NCBI GenBank assembly: GCA_030430025.1
Contig: JAUIGR010000025.1
Span: 1-34,186, forward strand
Direction of reading: 5' to 3'
Source of the DNA: Gammaproteobacteria bacterium
GTDB taxonomy: Bacteria > Pseudomonadota > Gammaproteobacteria > Xanthomonadales > Marinicellaceae
DNA: 34,186 nt
Of this stretch, positions 26,275 through 34,186 are shown one piece after another. Under the pieces are notes generated by a model. The model was not told where the DNA came from and searched no databases. It saw nothing but the letters and a program-made list of their open reading frames with translations. Within the stretch, counting starts at the first letter, position 1. Each line of letters starts with the position of its first letter. The position numbers were made by a program, and so were the translations under genes.

Positions 26275-27666
26275 TTACCAGCCCCCTTTTTGTGATTTCC
26301 ATTTCAGTAATTGATGATAGGTCATGATATTGTTGACATAAGTAATTGCGGTTTTCCCGTCAGTTGGGCCATGTTTCAGGTTTTTAGCTATGGCATGAGA
26401 GTTCATCTGAGGTAAAAATGTAGCTACATCATTCCAAGAATCAGGATTCTTACCGTTTTTTTGTGTCAAAATTCTGGCATCTTCTAGATGACCATATCCT
26501 ATATTGTAAGCTGCTAATGCGAAGTGTGTACGGTCAGGTTCTTGAATGCGGCTAGGAATTTTTCTGTACATTTTTTTATAATAAACAGCCCCACCTCTTA
26601 AACTTTGTTCTGGATCAGTTCGATTGGTAATACCGACTTCATTGGCTGTATGTTGAGTTAGCATCATTAAACCTTTGACGCCAGTTGGCGATACGGCATC
26701 TGGATTCCAATGCGACTCCTGATAACTGATTGCACCGAGTAATAAATAATCCATGTTGGTCTCTTTGGCTACTTTTTGCACCAGGTTGACAATTTTTGGC
26801 CATCTTTTGTATAAAAAATCAAGGAATGTAACTGTGTTGCTGGTATCTATTTTAGGTAATAGTGCGATCACTTCTTGTTGTGCTTTTTTTACTAATTGCT
26901 CTCGAAGAGGTTGTTTCAAAAAAGAGTCAAGATGAGTTTTGAGTGTGGTACTTTCGGTATGTAACATGAATGCAATGTCTTTAGCATCTGTCAGATTTAA
27001 TGGTTGGTATATACCAGGAAGAAAATGTTTATATATCTCGACGAGGTTTGAGTCAGCTAAAGTATAATCAATTTCTTGTAAGCTAATCATTTTGATTAGG
27101 TCGAATAGAGATAAGTCACCTGAAAACGAAAGGTTGTCTAATTGCCACTGTTTTTGAGATTTGATGAATTCTTCGTTACTGCTTGGATAGGTGATGATAC
27201 CCATGGCTTGTTGTAATTCATTCATGTCTTGAATGTTTCGCAAGTTAAAATGAGTAATTAATTGAATTTCCGATTGCATAAAAGGTATGGTGAATAAGTG
27301 ATTTTTTTTACGGGATGTAGTAATACTTAAATGACCACCTGCAATGTCAATGTTTTGGTTCATTAAAGCACTGAATAAATCACTGTTGTTATCGAATGTA
27401 ACGACATTCAGATCAATATTTTGTGATTGGCAAAAAGCCGCTAATAAGTGATATTCAACGCCTAGTGGTTTTCCATCATTTATGTAATATGATAATAGTG
27501 ATGTACGTGTCCCATAGGTTAGCACACCAGTTTCTTTGATTTTTTGCCAAGGTATGGGGTTCGTCGTTAAACGTGACTGCAAAAAAAGTACTGTGATAAA
27601 AACTAAAACGATCAGTACTGCAGTCATTAACCAAGAGGTGGATCTTTTTTTGCGCTGGTAATTCAA
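26275..27666 (-). CDS. mltF: Membrane-bound lytic murein transglycosylase F-like
   Basis: 463 residues. An N-terminal membrane anchor (about 12-31) is followed by a solute-binding-protein-like domain (about 40-270: ETGVLTYGTRTS, LGVEYHLLAAFCQSQNIDLNV, DIAGGHLSITTSRK) and a lysozyme-like SLT domain (from about 290). The catalytic Glu is in AISYQESHWNPDAVSPTGVK, followed by LMMLTQHTANEVG and the FALAAYNIGYGHLEDAR motif. It cleaves peptidoglycan with 1,6-anhydro ends in the periplasm. The start appears to be TTG 27666 behind AGGA; the next ATG would remove the basic residues before the anchor. Confidence 0.9.
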   Translation of the reverse strand: MNYQRKKRSTSWLMTAVLIVLVFITVLFLQSRLTTNPIPWQKIKETGVLTYGTRTSLLSYYINDGKPLGVEYHLLAAFCQSQNIDLNVVTFDNNSDLFSALMNQNIDIAGGHLSITTSRKKNHLFTIPFMQSEIQLITHFNLRNIQDMNELQQAMGIITYPSSNEEFIKSQKQWQLDNLSFSGDLSLFDLIKMISLQEIDYTLADSNLVEIYKHFLPGIYQPLNLTDAKDIAFMLHTESTTLKTHLDSFLKQPLREQLVKKAQQEVIALLPKIDTSNTVTFLDFLYKRWPKIVNLVQKVAKETNMDYLLLGAISYQESHWNPDAVSPTGVKGLMMLTQHTANEVGITNRTDPEQSLRGGAVYYKKMYRKIPSRIQEPDRTHFALAAYNIGYGHLEDARILTQKNGKNPDSWNDVATFLPQMNSHAIAKNLKHGPTDGKTAITYVNNIMTYHQLLKWKSQKGGW

Positions 27667-27675
27667 TGAGTCCTA

Positions 27676-27704
27676 CTTACAAATTCACACACATTGATTA
27701 TAAT
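27676..27704 (+). promoter_or_regulatory. Promoter of the DUF6524-DUF6165 pair
   Basis: TATAAT (27699-27704) with CTTACA (27676-27681) 17 bases upstream, in the 71-base gap between divergent genes. Transcription would begin about 27 bases before ATG 27738. Confidence 0.55.
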
Positions 27705-27737
27705 CTGACAATGGAACAATTGGAATTGGTGTTATAA

Positions 27738-28142
27738 ATGAGATTATCTGGTTTTGCGTTGCGATGGGCGGGTGCATTGTTATTAGTATTTATCACATTC
27801 AATCCCAGTGGGTTTTCATACGGTCACTGGATTTGGCCTTTATCAAGTGAGCAAATCCCTTTAAAAATTTTGACCGGATTAGGCTTGTTAGGATGTTATG
27901 TGGTATATGTAACCGCGACTTTCCGTTCATTAGGTGCAGTCGGTGTGTTATTGGTATTTGCTTTTTGTGCTACTTTGGTTTGGCTATTTGTCGATCAAGG
28001 TTGGCTTGATTGGCGTAATGCTGGTGTAATGTCTTGGGTAACAATAATGGTTATTGGTTTTGTTATGGGGTTAGGTATTTCTTGGTCTCATTTTAAAAAA
28101 CGATTAACTGGACAATTCGATACTGACGATGTTGGAGAATGA
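27738..28142 (+). CDS. DUF6524 family membrane protein
   Basis: 134 residues with four hydrophobic helices (about 5-22, 42-60, 65-84 and 95-115). The opening MRLSGFALRWAGALLLVFIT, the segment NPSGFSYGHWIW and the later VTATFRSLGAVGVLLV match my memory of DUF6524. Function unknown. Its last four bases overlap the next coding frame, so the two are probably cotranscribed. A charged C-terminal tail (SHFKKRLTGQFDTDDVGE) likely faces the cytoplasm. Confidence 0.75.
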   Translation: MRLSGFALRWAGALLLVFITFNPSGFSYGHWIWPLSSEQIPLKILTGLGLLGCYVVYVTATFRSLGAVGVLLVFAFCATLVWLFVDQGWLDWRNAGVMSWVTIMVIGFVMGLGISWSHFKKRLTGQFDTDDVGE

Positions 28143-28144
28143 AT

Positions 28145-28537
28145 ATGAGTTTAGTGAATACGCCCATTTCTGTTGGTGAGTTATTGGATAAAATCACCAT
28201 TCTGGAAATAAAATCAGAAAAAATAAAAAATCCGGAAAAACTCAAGAACATTAATCATGAATTGAAATTGCTGAGTGAGTTATGGTTTCAGCTTGGCTTC
28301 AATGATGAGTCTATGGTTTCACTTAGAGCCGAACTCAAAACGGTTAATGTGTCACTTTGGCACATTGAAGATGACATTCGGGTTAAAGAAAAAAACAAAG
28401 AGTTTGATGAAGTGTTCATAACTTTGGCGCGAAGTGTATATTGTGAGAATGATAAAAGGGCTCAGCTCAAAAAAGATATTAATTTGCATACAGGATCTGA
28501 GTTAATCGAAGAAAAGTCTTATGAAGATTATAAATAA
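28145..28537 (+). CDS. DUF6165 family protein
   Basis: 130 residues, soluble and helical. TPISVGELLDKITILEIKSEKI and the later LWHIEDDIRVKEKNKEFDEVF are the parts I recognise from DUF6165, of unknown function. An ATG at 28139 overlaps the previous stop, but GGAG at 28134-28137 is too close for it; the second ATG (28145) has a seven-base gap and is the better start. Nothing in the protein suggests catalysis. Confidence 0.75.
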   Translation: MSLVNTPISVGELLDKITILEIKSEKIKNPEKLKNINHELKLLSELWFQLGFNDESMVSLRAELKTVNVSLWHIEDDIRVKEKNKEFDEVFITLARSVYCENDKRAQLKKDINLHTGSELIEEKSYEDYK

Positions 28538-28570
28538 TAATTTGCATCACATTGAGAAAGTGTCTATAGA

Positions 28571-28599
28571 TTGACCCTGAAATCAACTTTCAAGGTCAA
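28571..28599. terminator. Hairpin between convergent genes
   Basis: ttgaccctgaaa and tttcaaggtcaa form a stem with one mismatch and loop tcaac, between the DUF6165 gene and the minus-strand nidogen-like gene. T-runs on either side are weak. Its gaccctgaaa arm echoes the ends of the IS110-associated repeats, possibly by chance. Confidence 0.5.
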
Positions 28600-28637
28600 T
28601 CGTTTATCCACTTTAAACATGCTTCACACTAAGTAAA

Positions 28638-29945
28638 TCACAAATCAAACCCATCCTCAAAGATCAAATCATCATAAGGAACATAGCGATACCCTATATT
28701 TGGCACAGTATCGTTATCGTTATTATAGTTAGGTCCCGGTTCAGCAATACATCCACAAGGATGTTCCAGGCCGATGGTGGCATTTGTTTCGCCATCATCT
28801 GTTGAACTGGAAGCATAGTGCAGTTCGATAACATCACTGCCTTCATACAATTTGGCTTGAGCCCAGATATTATCATCATCACTACCGAGTATTCTGACTG
28901 ACTGGTAGTCAACAATCAGCACTCGGTTAGGCTCTTGACCTTGAACAACATATGAAATCTGATCAGTGAAGCCATCATTTTGAGCAACTATTAAATCATC
29001 CCAAAAGACTGCAATAATGCCATCAGGACTTCCTACTGGATCTGGCAAAGTATCATTGGCAAGGAGATCTCCAGGCTCACCCTCAGGAAAGACCAAATAA
29101 CCATTGGAACTAACTCTTAGGCTGTTATACTCTTCTCCGTAAAACTCAAACGGAAAGGGTAACAGTATTTCGGTTTCCTGATCATCATAGGAATCAACCA
29201 ATCCATCAAAAAGCATTTCCCTGTCAGGTAAGCCTTGCATGTTTTGATAAGCTTGATTCACTTCACTGCGTGTGTAATATTTAGCTACTGGTGTATAGCG
29301 ATACGCCTCATCTGGCACAACATCATTATCTTTACGGTAGTTAGGACCCCTAACAGCCAAACAGCCACAAGGATGCTCTAAACCGATAGTCGCTGTAACA
29401 CCTGCTCCTGTTTCGGCAGCTCCATAGTGAAGTTCTATCACCCCAGTCCCTTCATACAATTTCGCCTGAGCCCATAGATAACCAGAATCAACCTCCCAAA
29501 ATGACACCGAAGTGTAATCAACAATCAACACCCGATTGGGAGCCTCTCCCTGAACAACATATGAAATCTGGTCCGGGCTTCCTTGCTCTGGAGTCACCAG
29601 CAAATCATCCCAAAAAACAGCAATGATACCATTTGGCCCCCCAGAATCGGGCAAAGGGTCATTGAAAACACTGACTCCTGACTCACCCTCAGGAAAAACC
29701 AAATAACCATTGGTACTGACCCTTAGGCTATTGTACTCTTTTCCGTAAAATGGAAATAAAAATGGCAAAGGTATTTCAGCATCTTCATCATCATAGAAAC
29801 CTTCATCCCCATCAAAGAGTAACACCCTGTCAGGCAAACCAAAAATTTCTTGATAATTCATAGCAATCGGCTCAAATTCATAATCTACTTGCGCCCAACA
29901 AAAACCAAGATATAAAAATGAAACCAAACAAAGTATTTTTTTCAT
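28638..29945 (-). CDS. Secreted two-repeat nidogen-like protein
   Basis: 435 residues. A signal peptide (MKKILCLVSFLYLGFCWAQ) precedes two copies of one domain of about 190 residues (roughly 26-215 and 230-425). Each copy has GLPDR..LFDG, an FPFYG or FEFYG followed by EYNSLRVS(T/S)NGYLVFPEGE, GIIAVFWDDL, DQISYVVQG..PNRVLIVDY, WAQAKLYEG..VIELHYG or HYA, and IGLEHPCGC. This NGYL..FWDD pattern resembles nidogen-like extracellular domains. The strong similarity of the copies points to recent duplication. The C terminus YVPYDDLIFEDGFDL carries the IFEDGF tail shared with the beta-helix proteins. A very strong ribosome-binding site precedes it. Function unknown, presumably surface-located or exported. 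Confidence 0.8.
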   Translation of the reverse strand: MKKILCLVSFLYLGFCWAQVDYEFEPIAMNYQEIFGLPDRVLLFDGDEGFYDDEDAEIPLPFLFPFYGKEYNSLRVSTNGYLVFPEGESGVSVFNDPLPDSGGPNGIIAVFWDDLLVTPEQGSPDQISYVVQGEAPNRVLIVDYTSVSFWEVDSGYLWAQAKLYEGTGVIELHYGAAETGAGVTATIGLEHPCGCLAVRGPNYRKDNDVVPDEAYRYTPVAKYYTRSEVNQAYQNMQGLPDREMLFDGLVDSYDDQETEILLPFPFEFYGEEYNSLRVSSNGYLVFPEGEPGDLLANDTLPDPVGSPDGIIAVFWDDLIVAQNDGFTDQISYVVQGQEPNRVLIVDYQSVRILGSDDDNIWAQAKLYEGSDVIELHYASSSTDDGETNATIGLEHPCGCIAEPGPNYNNDNDTVPNIGYRYVPYDDLIFEDGFDL

Positions 29946-29948
29946 GCC

Positions 29949-29959
29949 ATCACCTCCTT
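29949..29959 (-). promoter_or_regulatory. Full-length Shine-Dalgarno sequence of the nidogen-like gene
   Basis: On the minus strand AAGGAGGTGAT is complementary to the usual bacterial 16S 3' end over all 11 bases and lies three bases before the ATG (the GGAGG core is seven bases away). It is the longest match in the window and predicts heavy translation. Confidence 0.75.
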
Positions 29960-30281
29960 AACATGTTAACTAATCATTCATACCATCGATAATTAACAAT
30001 AAAGAAGGTCATTTTCTTGATGTTTTTTAATTTTAAGAGGCATGTGTATAACCAGTATTGTTTGTCGAGATGTTTTAAGATCTTGCTATGAACAGACTAA
30101 ATCATTGACTCAAAAAAATATTTTAACCACAAAAGGTTTCAATCATGAGAAGTTATATAGTCTTGATACCACAGGAGAACTACTTGAGAAAAATCAAAAT
30201 ATACTAATTGGATTAAGGTTCAACAGCAGAAATTTGTTATACTAATACGAGTAATTGGTGGTGGGGTTCATTGGAGGTCAA
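29960..30281. other. Gene-free stretch between divergent genes
   Basis: About 320 bases, AT-rich. A 67-codon frame (30042-30245) is open, but its composition and lack of relatives known to me give no support. TATACT at 30238-30243 may be the -10 element of the GGDEF gene, without a clear -35. Confidence 0.35.
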
Positions 30282-31244
30282 TTGATACATACTAAAAGAA
30301 GCGCCAAAGAAAAACTTGTTATTGCCATTTCTGTTTCTTACGGTTTGTGTGTTGGTATATTCGCTATTATGCGATTTATCAATCGAGATTGGTTGATTGG
30401 TCTTGTTGATAGTATAGCTGTAATATTTGCGTTGTATGTTGGATATTATGTTTATAAAACTCGACAAACACGTTTTGCTAGTTATGCTATGGCAACAGTT
30501 ACTCTATTGGGGACGGTTGTTTCAATAGGTATTAAAGGCAGTACTCAGGTTTTTTGGGTTTATCCTTCGGTAATTTTGATTTATTATCTGATTCCACCTA
30601 AGTCTGCTGTTGCTTTTTCGGCTTCTTTTTTCTTGGCTTTTACTTTTTTCTTCAGTGATTTGCCTGCGCTCACTTACTTCACTACTTTGATGACATTCTT
30701 AGTTACCGTGTATTTTTCGTACCTTTTTTCAGTACAGTGGGCTGAAATCAATGAAAAATTGCGTTCTATGGCAACAGAAGATATGTTAACAGGAGTCGGT
30801 AATCGACGTGCTTTACATGAGACAGTTGATATGATCAAGTCAGATCATTTATCTGCATCAGCTGTTATGATTGATGTTGATAATTTTAAAAAAGTGAATG
30901 ACTTACTGGGTTATCAGAAAGGCGATAAAATTCTAAATGATACGGTAGAGATTATCGACAACCAAGTGGCGGACGATGATCTATTATTTCGTTTAGGTGG
31001 AGCCAAATTTGTTTTAATTTGCTTGCATCAAGATTTTGATCATGCTTACCAAACTGCTGTGCGAATTAGGGCTGCGTTCAATCAATCGTATTTATATATA
31101 GAAAACGGAGTTTCTCTCTCTATGGGTGTAGCTAAGAAAGATGCAGAAGAATCTGCAGATGGATGGCTTGATCAACTCAATTCTGCAGTTTTTAAAGCCA
31201 AAAGAACGGGAAAAGATCGTATTATTAAAGCCATAAATTATTAG
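30282..31244 (+). CDS. Membrane protein with degenerate GGDEF domain
   Basis: 320 residues with about six membrane helices in the N-terminal half (about 12-150), then a GGDEF domain (about 160-320). The domain start EDMLTGVGNRRALHE, the metal-site region MIDVDNFKKVND and the following GYQKGDKIL are well kept, but the signature is RLGGAKFVLI (30996-31010) instead of GGDEF or GGEEF. Losing both acidic residues should abolish cyclic di-GMP synthesis. It may instead bind GTP or a partner, as known degenerate GGDEF proteins do. I chose TTG 30282 behind GGAGGT (30273-30278); TTG 30255 and GTG codons upstream are possible, but a likely -10 element sits just before them. Confidence 0.85.
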   Translation: MIHTKRSAKEKLVIAISVSYGLCVGIFAIMRFINRDWLIGLVDSIAVIFALYVGYYVYKTRQTRFASYAMATVTLLGTVVSIGIKGSTQVFWVYPSVILIYYLIPPKSAVAFSASFFLAFTFFFSDLPALTYFTTLMTFLVTVYFSYLFSVQWAEINEKLRSMATEDMLTGVGNRRALHETVDMIKSDHLSASAVMIDVDNFKKVNDLLGYQKGDKILNDTVEIIDNQVADDDLLFRLGGAKFVLICLHQDFDHAYQTAVRIRAAFNQSYLYIENGVSLSMGVAKKDAEESADGWLDQLNSAVFKAKRTGKDRIIKAINY

Positions 31245-31310
31245 TTTATCTTTGTTTTTCTATTTTATATGGCATCATAGTATCACTTTGAATTGAATTC
31301 ACAGGTTAGG

Positions 31311-33944
31311 ATGCCAGACATCAAATTGTATTTCAGTCATTCGGTTGAGCATTTAGCGACGCAATTGCATCGTCACCTGAAGTCAGAAAGAACTGACTTT
31401 TCTTCGTTATTAAAGTCGCAGGAAGTTATTGTACCTAATGGAAATATGCAGCAATATTTGCAAACGAGTTTTGCTCGTAAAGACGGTATTTGTGCCAACA
31501 TTGAATTCCCATTTCTAGAAACAGGTTTGTTTCAGTTACTGAGTAGTTGTTATCAGAGTGAACAGCAAATAACCCAATTAAATCAGACTGATTTGGCTTT
31601 GAGGATATGGCAAAGGTTATATGATATCGATTTGTTGGATGATGAATTATATTGTCATATAAAACGCTATTTATCAGTTGACGATACTGCTGCATTACTG
31701 AGCAAGAAGCGATGGCAATTAAGTCAACGATTGGCTTTGCTTTTATTGGATTATGAGCTGAAACGACCTGAAATGATACTCGCTTGGCTTAAAGACAAAC
31801 GGGTGTTTAAGTACAGTCGGGATACGCGTTTGATTACGCTTGAGAATATGCAGGCCGACTTGTATATGTGGTTGTGTCAAAACTGTGGGCAGCAAAAAAC
31901 GCTTTTTCAGCTGTGGAATGGGTGGCAAGCGTCTTCTTCACAACAGACTGCCAGCGTACATTTATTTACACCGAATCGACTGTCTCAACTTCATCGTCAA
32001 GTGTTGTTGGATTTGTCAAAAATATATCAAATCCATATATATAGTTTGAATGTTTGTGCTGAGTACTGGCAGGATGTCAGTACGTTGGGTGAAGATATTT
32101 GGCGTAAACGTCTTACCAATCAGCAACTAAAAGTCACTGATATGGATGGCCAAGCTATCGCGGCTGATGATATGCAGTCCGAGGTTTTTCTTGAAATGGA
32201 TGATGAATTGGTTGAAAACCCTTTGCTGAAATCTTGGGGTAAGCCGGGTCGAGAAGTTTTAAAGTTGTACAGTGATTTAGAAGATGATGCCATTCATTTT
32301 GATGTTGCTTTTTCTGATGAGTGGTTGGATTCTGAACAAGAGAGATCTGACCATATGTTGCATTTGATCCAGGATGCTATTTTATTCCGAGCATCAGGTG
32401 ATCAAGAAATCACCGAACAACAACAACTTGATAGTTTACAAGTGATTAAGGCGCCATCTATAGAACGAGAGGTGGAAGCAGTTTACCATGACATTTTATT
32501 TCAGCTTGGACAGAATGCCAAATGGCAACCGGCTGATATCGCTGTCTTAGTCACCGATATAACACGATACCGTTTTGTTATAGAACAAGTGTTTTCAGAA
32601 TTGAACCGACAAACTGGTGCTGACCTGCCATTTACTCTTATAGATGTTTCAGTGAACACGGAAAGTCATTACAGCCGAGCAGTTATTGGTTTGATGGCGC
32701 TAATAACAGGTGGATTTAAACGCGGTGAGTTTTTTGAATGGTTACGTAATCCTTGTGTTATGTTTGGTTTAGGAATCAGTGAACTTGAATGGGATCAGTG
32801 GTTACAAGCTGTTGATCAATTAGGCATCTTTGCAGGTTTCGACCAGTTATATGAAGGACAAACTTGGGGACATTTGTTTACTTGGAAACAAGGTTTACAA
32901 AGATTACACCGTTTTTTAGCTAATGATGAAGAAGATCACAGTGGTTTAGATGCTGAGTCTATAGGTAAGCTCAGCGTATTGCTGAATTATCTGCATCAAC
33001 AACAGTTGCAATGGCAACACAATCAATCAGTTATTGATTGGGTGATGATGTTGTCATCGGTTTTTGAGCATCTGTTATCAGTACCAGATGACTTACCCAA
33101 TGAGTTGCATGTCCAAATGTCGCTGATGCAATCGTTACAGAGATTAACACAACAGGTATCTGGTTTGCGTTTAAGTTTCGATGACATGTATCAGTTCATC
33201 GAAGCAGAACTCCAGGGGTTGTCAGCGAGTGGGGGGTACTATGCAACTGCTGGTGTTGTTTGTGCAGCATTACAGTCTATGCGCCCCATCCCTTTCAAGG
33301 CGACTTATGTTTTAGGATTGGATGGCCATACATTTCCTGGCCAATTGCGTCATGAAACCCTTGACTTAACGGCTCGATCCAGACGAATAGGGGATATTAA
33401 TGGTATTGAGAACAAACAATACTTGTTTTTAGAAACTTTGATGTGTAGTCGTGATAAGTTATGGTTGTCTTATGTGGGTGAAGACTTGAAGAAAAATGAA
33501 ACGGTTGAACCTTCTTCTGTGATTGTTGAATTATTGTCCTTTTGCGATACTTTCCTGGATCATCAGTCTTTAGAAATAACCTCTTTCCCAGTCTTTGAAA
33601 TTCCTCTTGATATGTCTACTTGTTTCACAGAAGCAAAAGGTGTTTTGCCTGACAATCTACTGGTCAATCATAATCCTTGGGATGAACTGCGGATATTGGC
33701 TAAATATGGAGAGACTGAAGCGATGGCATCAGCATTGGCTTATCAGGATCATTCAATGCAAGCATTCAGGCAGGCAGCTGACTGGTATTTGTCATCATCT
33801 GAATCAGAGTCTTCAGATGATACCGAATTAAAAGATATCATCGATATAGATATCAAAGAATTAGCGAGTTTCTTGGAATGGAAGATACCATTCTTTATTC
33901 ATCTTGCTTTGATGCAAACGGTGGATTATTTGAAACCATACTAA
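31311..33944 (+). CDS. recC: RecC (exonuclease V gamma subunit), truncated at a junction
   Basis: RecC is the Chi-recognising subunit of the RecBCD helicase-nuclease used in break repair. Matching parts: [59 protein letters not shown] near the N terminus; [15 protein letters not shown], the residues [20 protein letters not shown], and [29 protein letters not shown] further on. The recC signal runs to about KELASFL (33855-33872). After that the reading frame gives 23 residues unrelated to RecC and stops at 33944, while another frame carries kbl. The C-terminal part, about 250 residues in typical RecC of roughly 1100, is therefore missing. ATG 31311 is preferred over TTG 31293. As it stands it is probably not functional. 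Confidence 0.85.
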   Translation: MPDIKLYFSHSVEHLATQLHRHLKSERTDFSSLLKSQEVIVPNGNMQQYLQTSFARKDGICANIEFPFLETGLFQLLSSCYQSEQQITQLNQTDLALRIWQRLYDIDLLDDELYCHIKRYLSVDDTAALLSKKRWQLSQRLALLLLDYELKRPEMILAWLKDKRVFKYSRDTRLITLENMQADLYMWLCQNCGQQKTLFQLWNGWQASSSQQTASVHLFTPNRLSQLHRQVLLDLSKIYQIHIYSLNVCAEYWQDVSTLGEDIWRKRLTNQQLKVTDMDGQAIAADDMQSEVFLEMDDELVENPLLKSWGKPGREVLKLYSDLEDDAIHFDVAFSDEWLDSEQERSDHMLHLIQDAILFRASGDQEITEQQQLDSLQVIKAPSIEREVEAVYHDILFQLGQNAKWQPADIAVLVTDITRYRFVIEQVFSELNRQTGADLPFTLIDVSVNTESHYSRAVIGLMALITGGFKRGEFFEWLRNPCVMFGLGISELEWDQWLQAVDQLGIFAGFDQLYEGQTWGHLFTWKQGLQRLHRFLANDEEDHSGLDAESIGKLSVLLNYLHQQQLQWQHNQSVIDWVMMLSSVFEHLLSVPDDLPNELHVQMSLMQSLQRLTQQVSGLRLSFDDMYQFIEAELQGLSASGGYYATAGVVCAALQSMRPIPFKATYVLGLDGHTFPGQLRHETLDLTARSRRIGDINGIENKQYLFLETLMCSRDKLWLSYVGEDLKKNETVEPSSVIVELLSFCDTFLDHQSLEITSFPVFEIPLDMSTCFTEAKGVLPDNLLVNHNPWDELRILAKYGETEAMASALAYQDHSMQAFRQAADWYLSSSESESSDDTELKDIIDIDIKELASFLEWKIPFFIHLALMQTVDYLKPY

Positions 33945-34186
33945 CTGATGAAGATGCGATTATTTCTGATTCGCTTAATCACGCTTCAATTATCGATGGT
34001 GTCAGATTATCAAAAGCAAAGCGTTTCCGTTACGCAAATAACGATATGGCAGATCTTGAAGCGCAATTAATCGCTGCTAATGAAGCTAATGCAAGATATA
34101 AACTAATCGCGACCGATGGTGTTTTCTCCATGGATGGTTATTTAGCCAATTTGTCAGCAATTTGCGATCTTGCCGATAAATATGAT
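33851..34186 (+). pseudogene. kbl: Internal piece of kbl (2-amino-3-ketobutyrate CoA ligase), both ends missing
   Basis: In the frame that reads gag at 33866, the sequence gives [80 protein letters not shown] and [20 protein letters not shown], then CDLADKYD at the window edge. This is the centre of glycine C-acetyltransferase, a pyridoxal-phosphate enzyme that splits 2-amino-3-ketobutyrate from threonine breakdown. The family N terminus (about 100 residues) is absent; in its place lies recC. The frame stays open to the last base, so the 3' part may continue outside. tdh, its usual neighbour, is not seen. Confidence 0.9.

Noticed and set aside
30042-30245. 67-codon open frame before the GGDEF gene
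   Set aside because: AGAGG lies too close to the ATG, composition is poor, and nothing resembles it. Kept as intergenic.
1-34186. CRISPR array
   Set aside because: No regularly spaced identical repeats of the right length; the repeats found are hairpins, IS ends or short tandem units.

Overview
The window looks like chromosome of an AT-rich gammaproteobacterium. The evidence is the canonical gammaproteobacterial block thrS-infC-rpmI-rplT-pheS-pheT-ihfA-merR-like-tRNA-Pro, plus recC and mltF relatives. Secreted proteins ending in an IFEDGFE-like tail are common in Xanthomonadales and Marinicella-type bacteria as I recall them, so a Marinicella-like host is my best guess. It is an inference, not something the sequence proves.

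Layout. 1-100: inverted copy of a repeat that recurs beside an IS110 relic at 19.3 kb. 0.15-3.1 kb: tryptophan 2,3-dioxygenase, a convergent DUF6502 regulator-like gene, an empty stretch, and a stand-alone pdxJ. 3.1-10.7 kb: translation operon(s), with infC starting at the rare codon AUC, ending in tRNA-Pro(GGG). 10.8-11.5 kb: a dead tyrosine-recombinase gene beside the tRNA and a short dispersed repeat, the scar of an old integrative element. 11.6-13.2 kb: a cold-shock gene with a long structured leader, then malate dehydrogenase. 13.4-21.8 kb: accessory region with two large secreted parallel beta-helix proteins (choice-of-anchor Q type) in opposite orientation, a truncated third relative, an MsbA-like ABC exporter, a VOC protein, a decayed IS110 transposase and several short palindromic or MITE-like repeats. 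21.9-27.7 kb, all minus strand: EamA-type transporter, LuxR-type response regulator, hybrid histidine kinase, PP2C phosphatase, and MltF-like lytic transglycosylase. 27.7-31.2 kb: DUF6524/DUF6165 pair, a secreted nidogen-like two-repeat protein, and a GGDEF protein with a destroyed active-site motif. 31.3-34.2 kb: recC, which stops being recC near 33.85 kb and continues, one frame over, as an internal piece of kbl (2-amino-3-ketobutyrate CoA ligase).

How it works together. The 3.1-10.7 kb genes supply two tRNA synthetases, IF3, two 50S proteins, IHF-alpha and a proline tRNA; IF3 and L20 are the expected autoregulators. The kinase and regulator genes overlap and form a phosphorelay of unknown input and target. 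The three proteins with IFEDGFE-like tails have different bodies, which suggests a shared export or surface-sorting route.

I saw no complete new defence or mobile system. The points most worth checking are the recC/kbl junction, the family of hairpin repeats around the IS110 relic, the IFEDGFE tails, the AUC start of infC, and the degenerate GGDEF protein.
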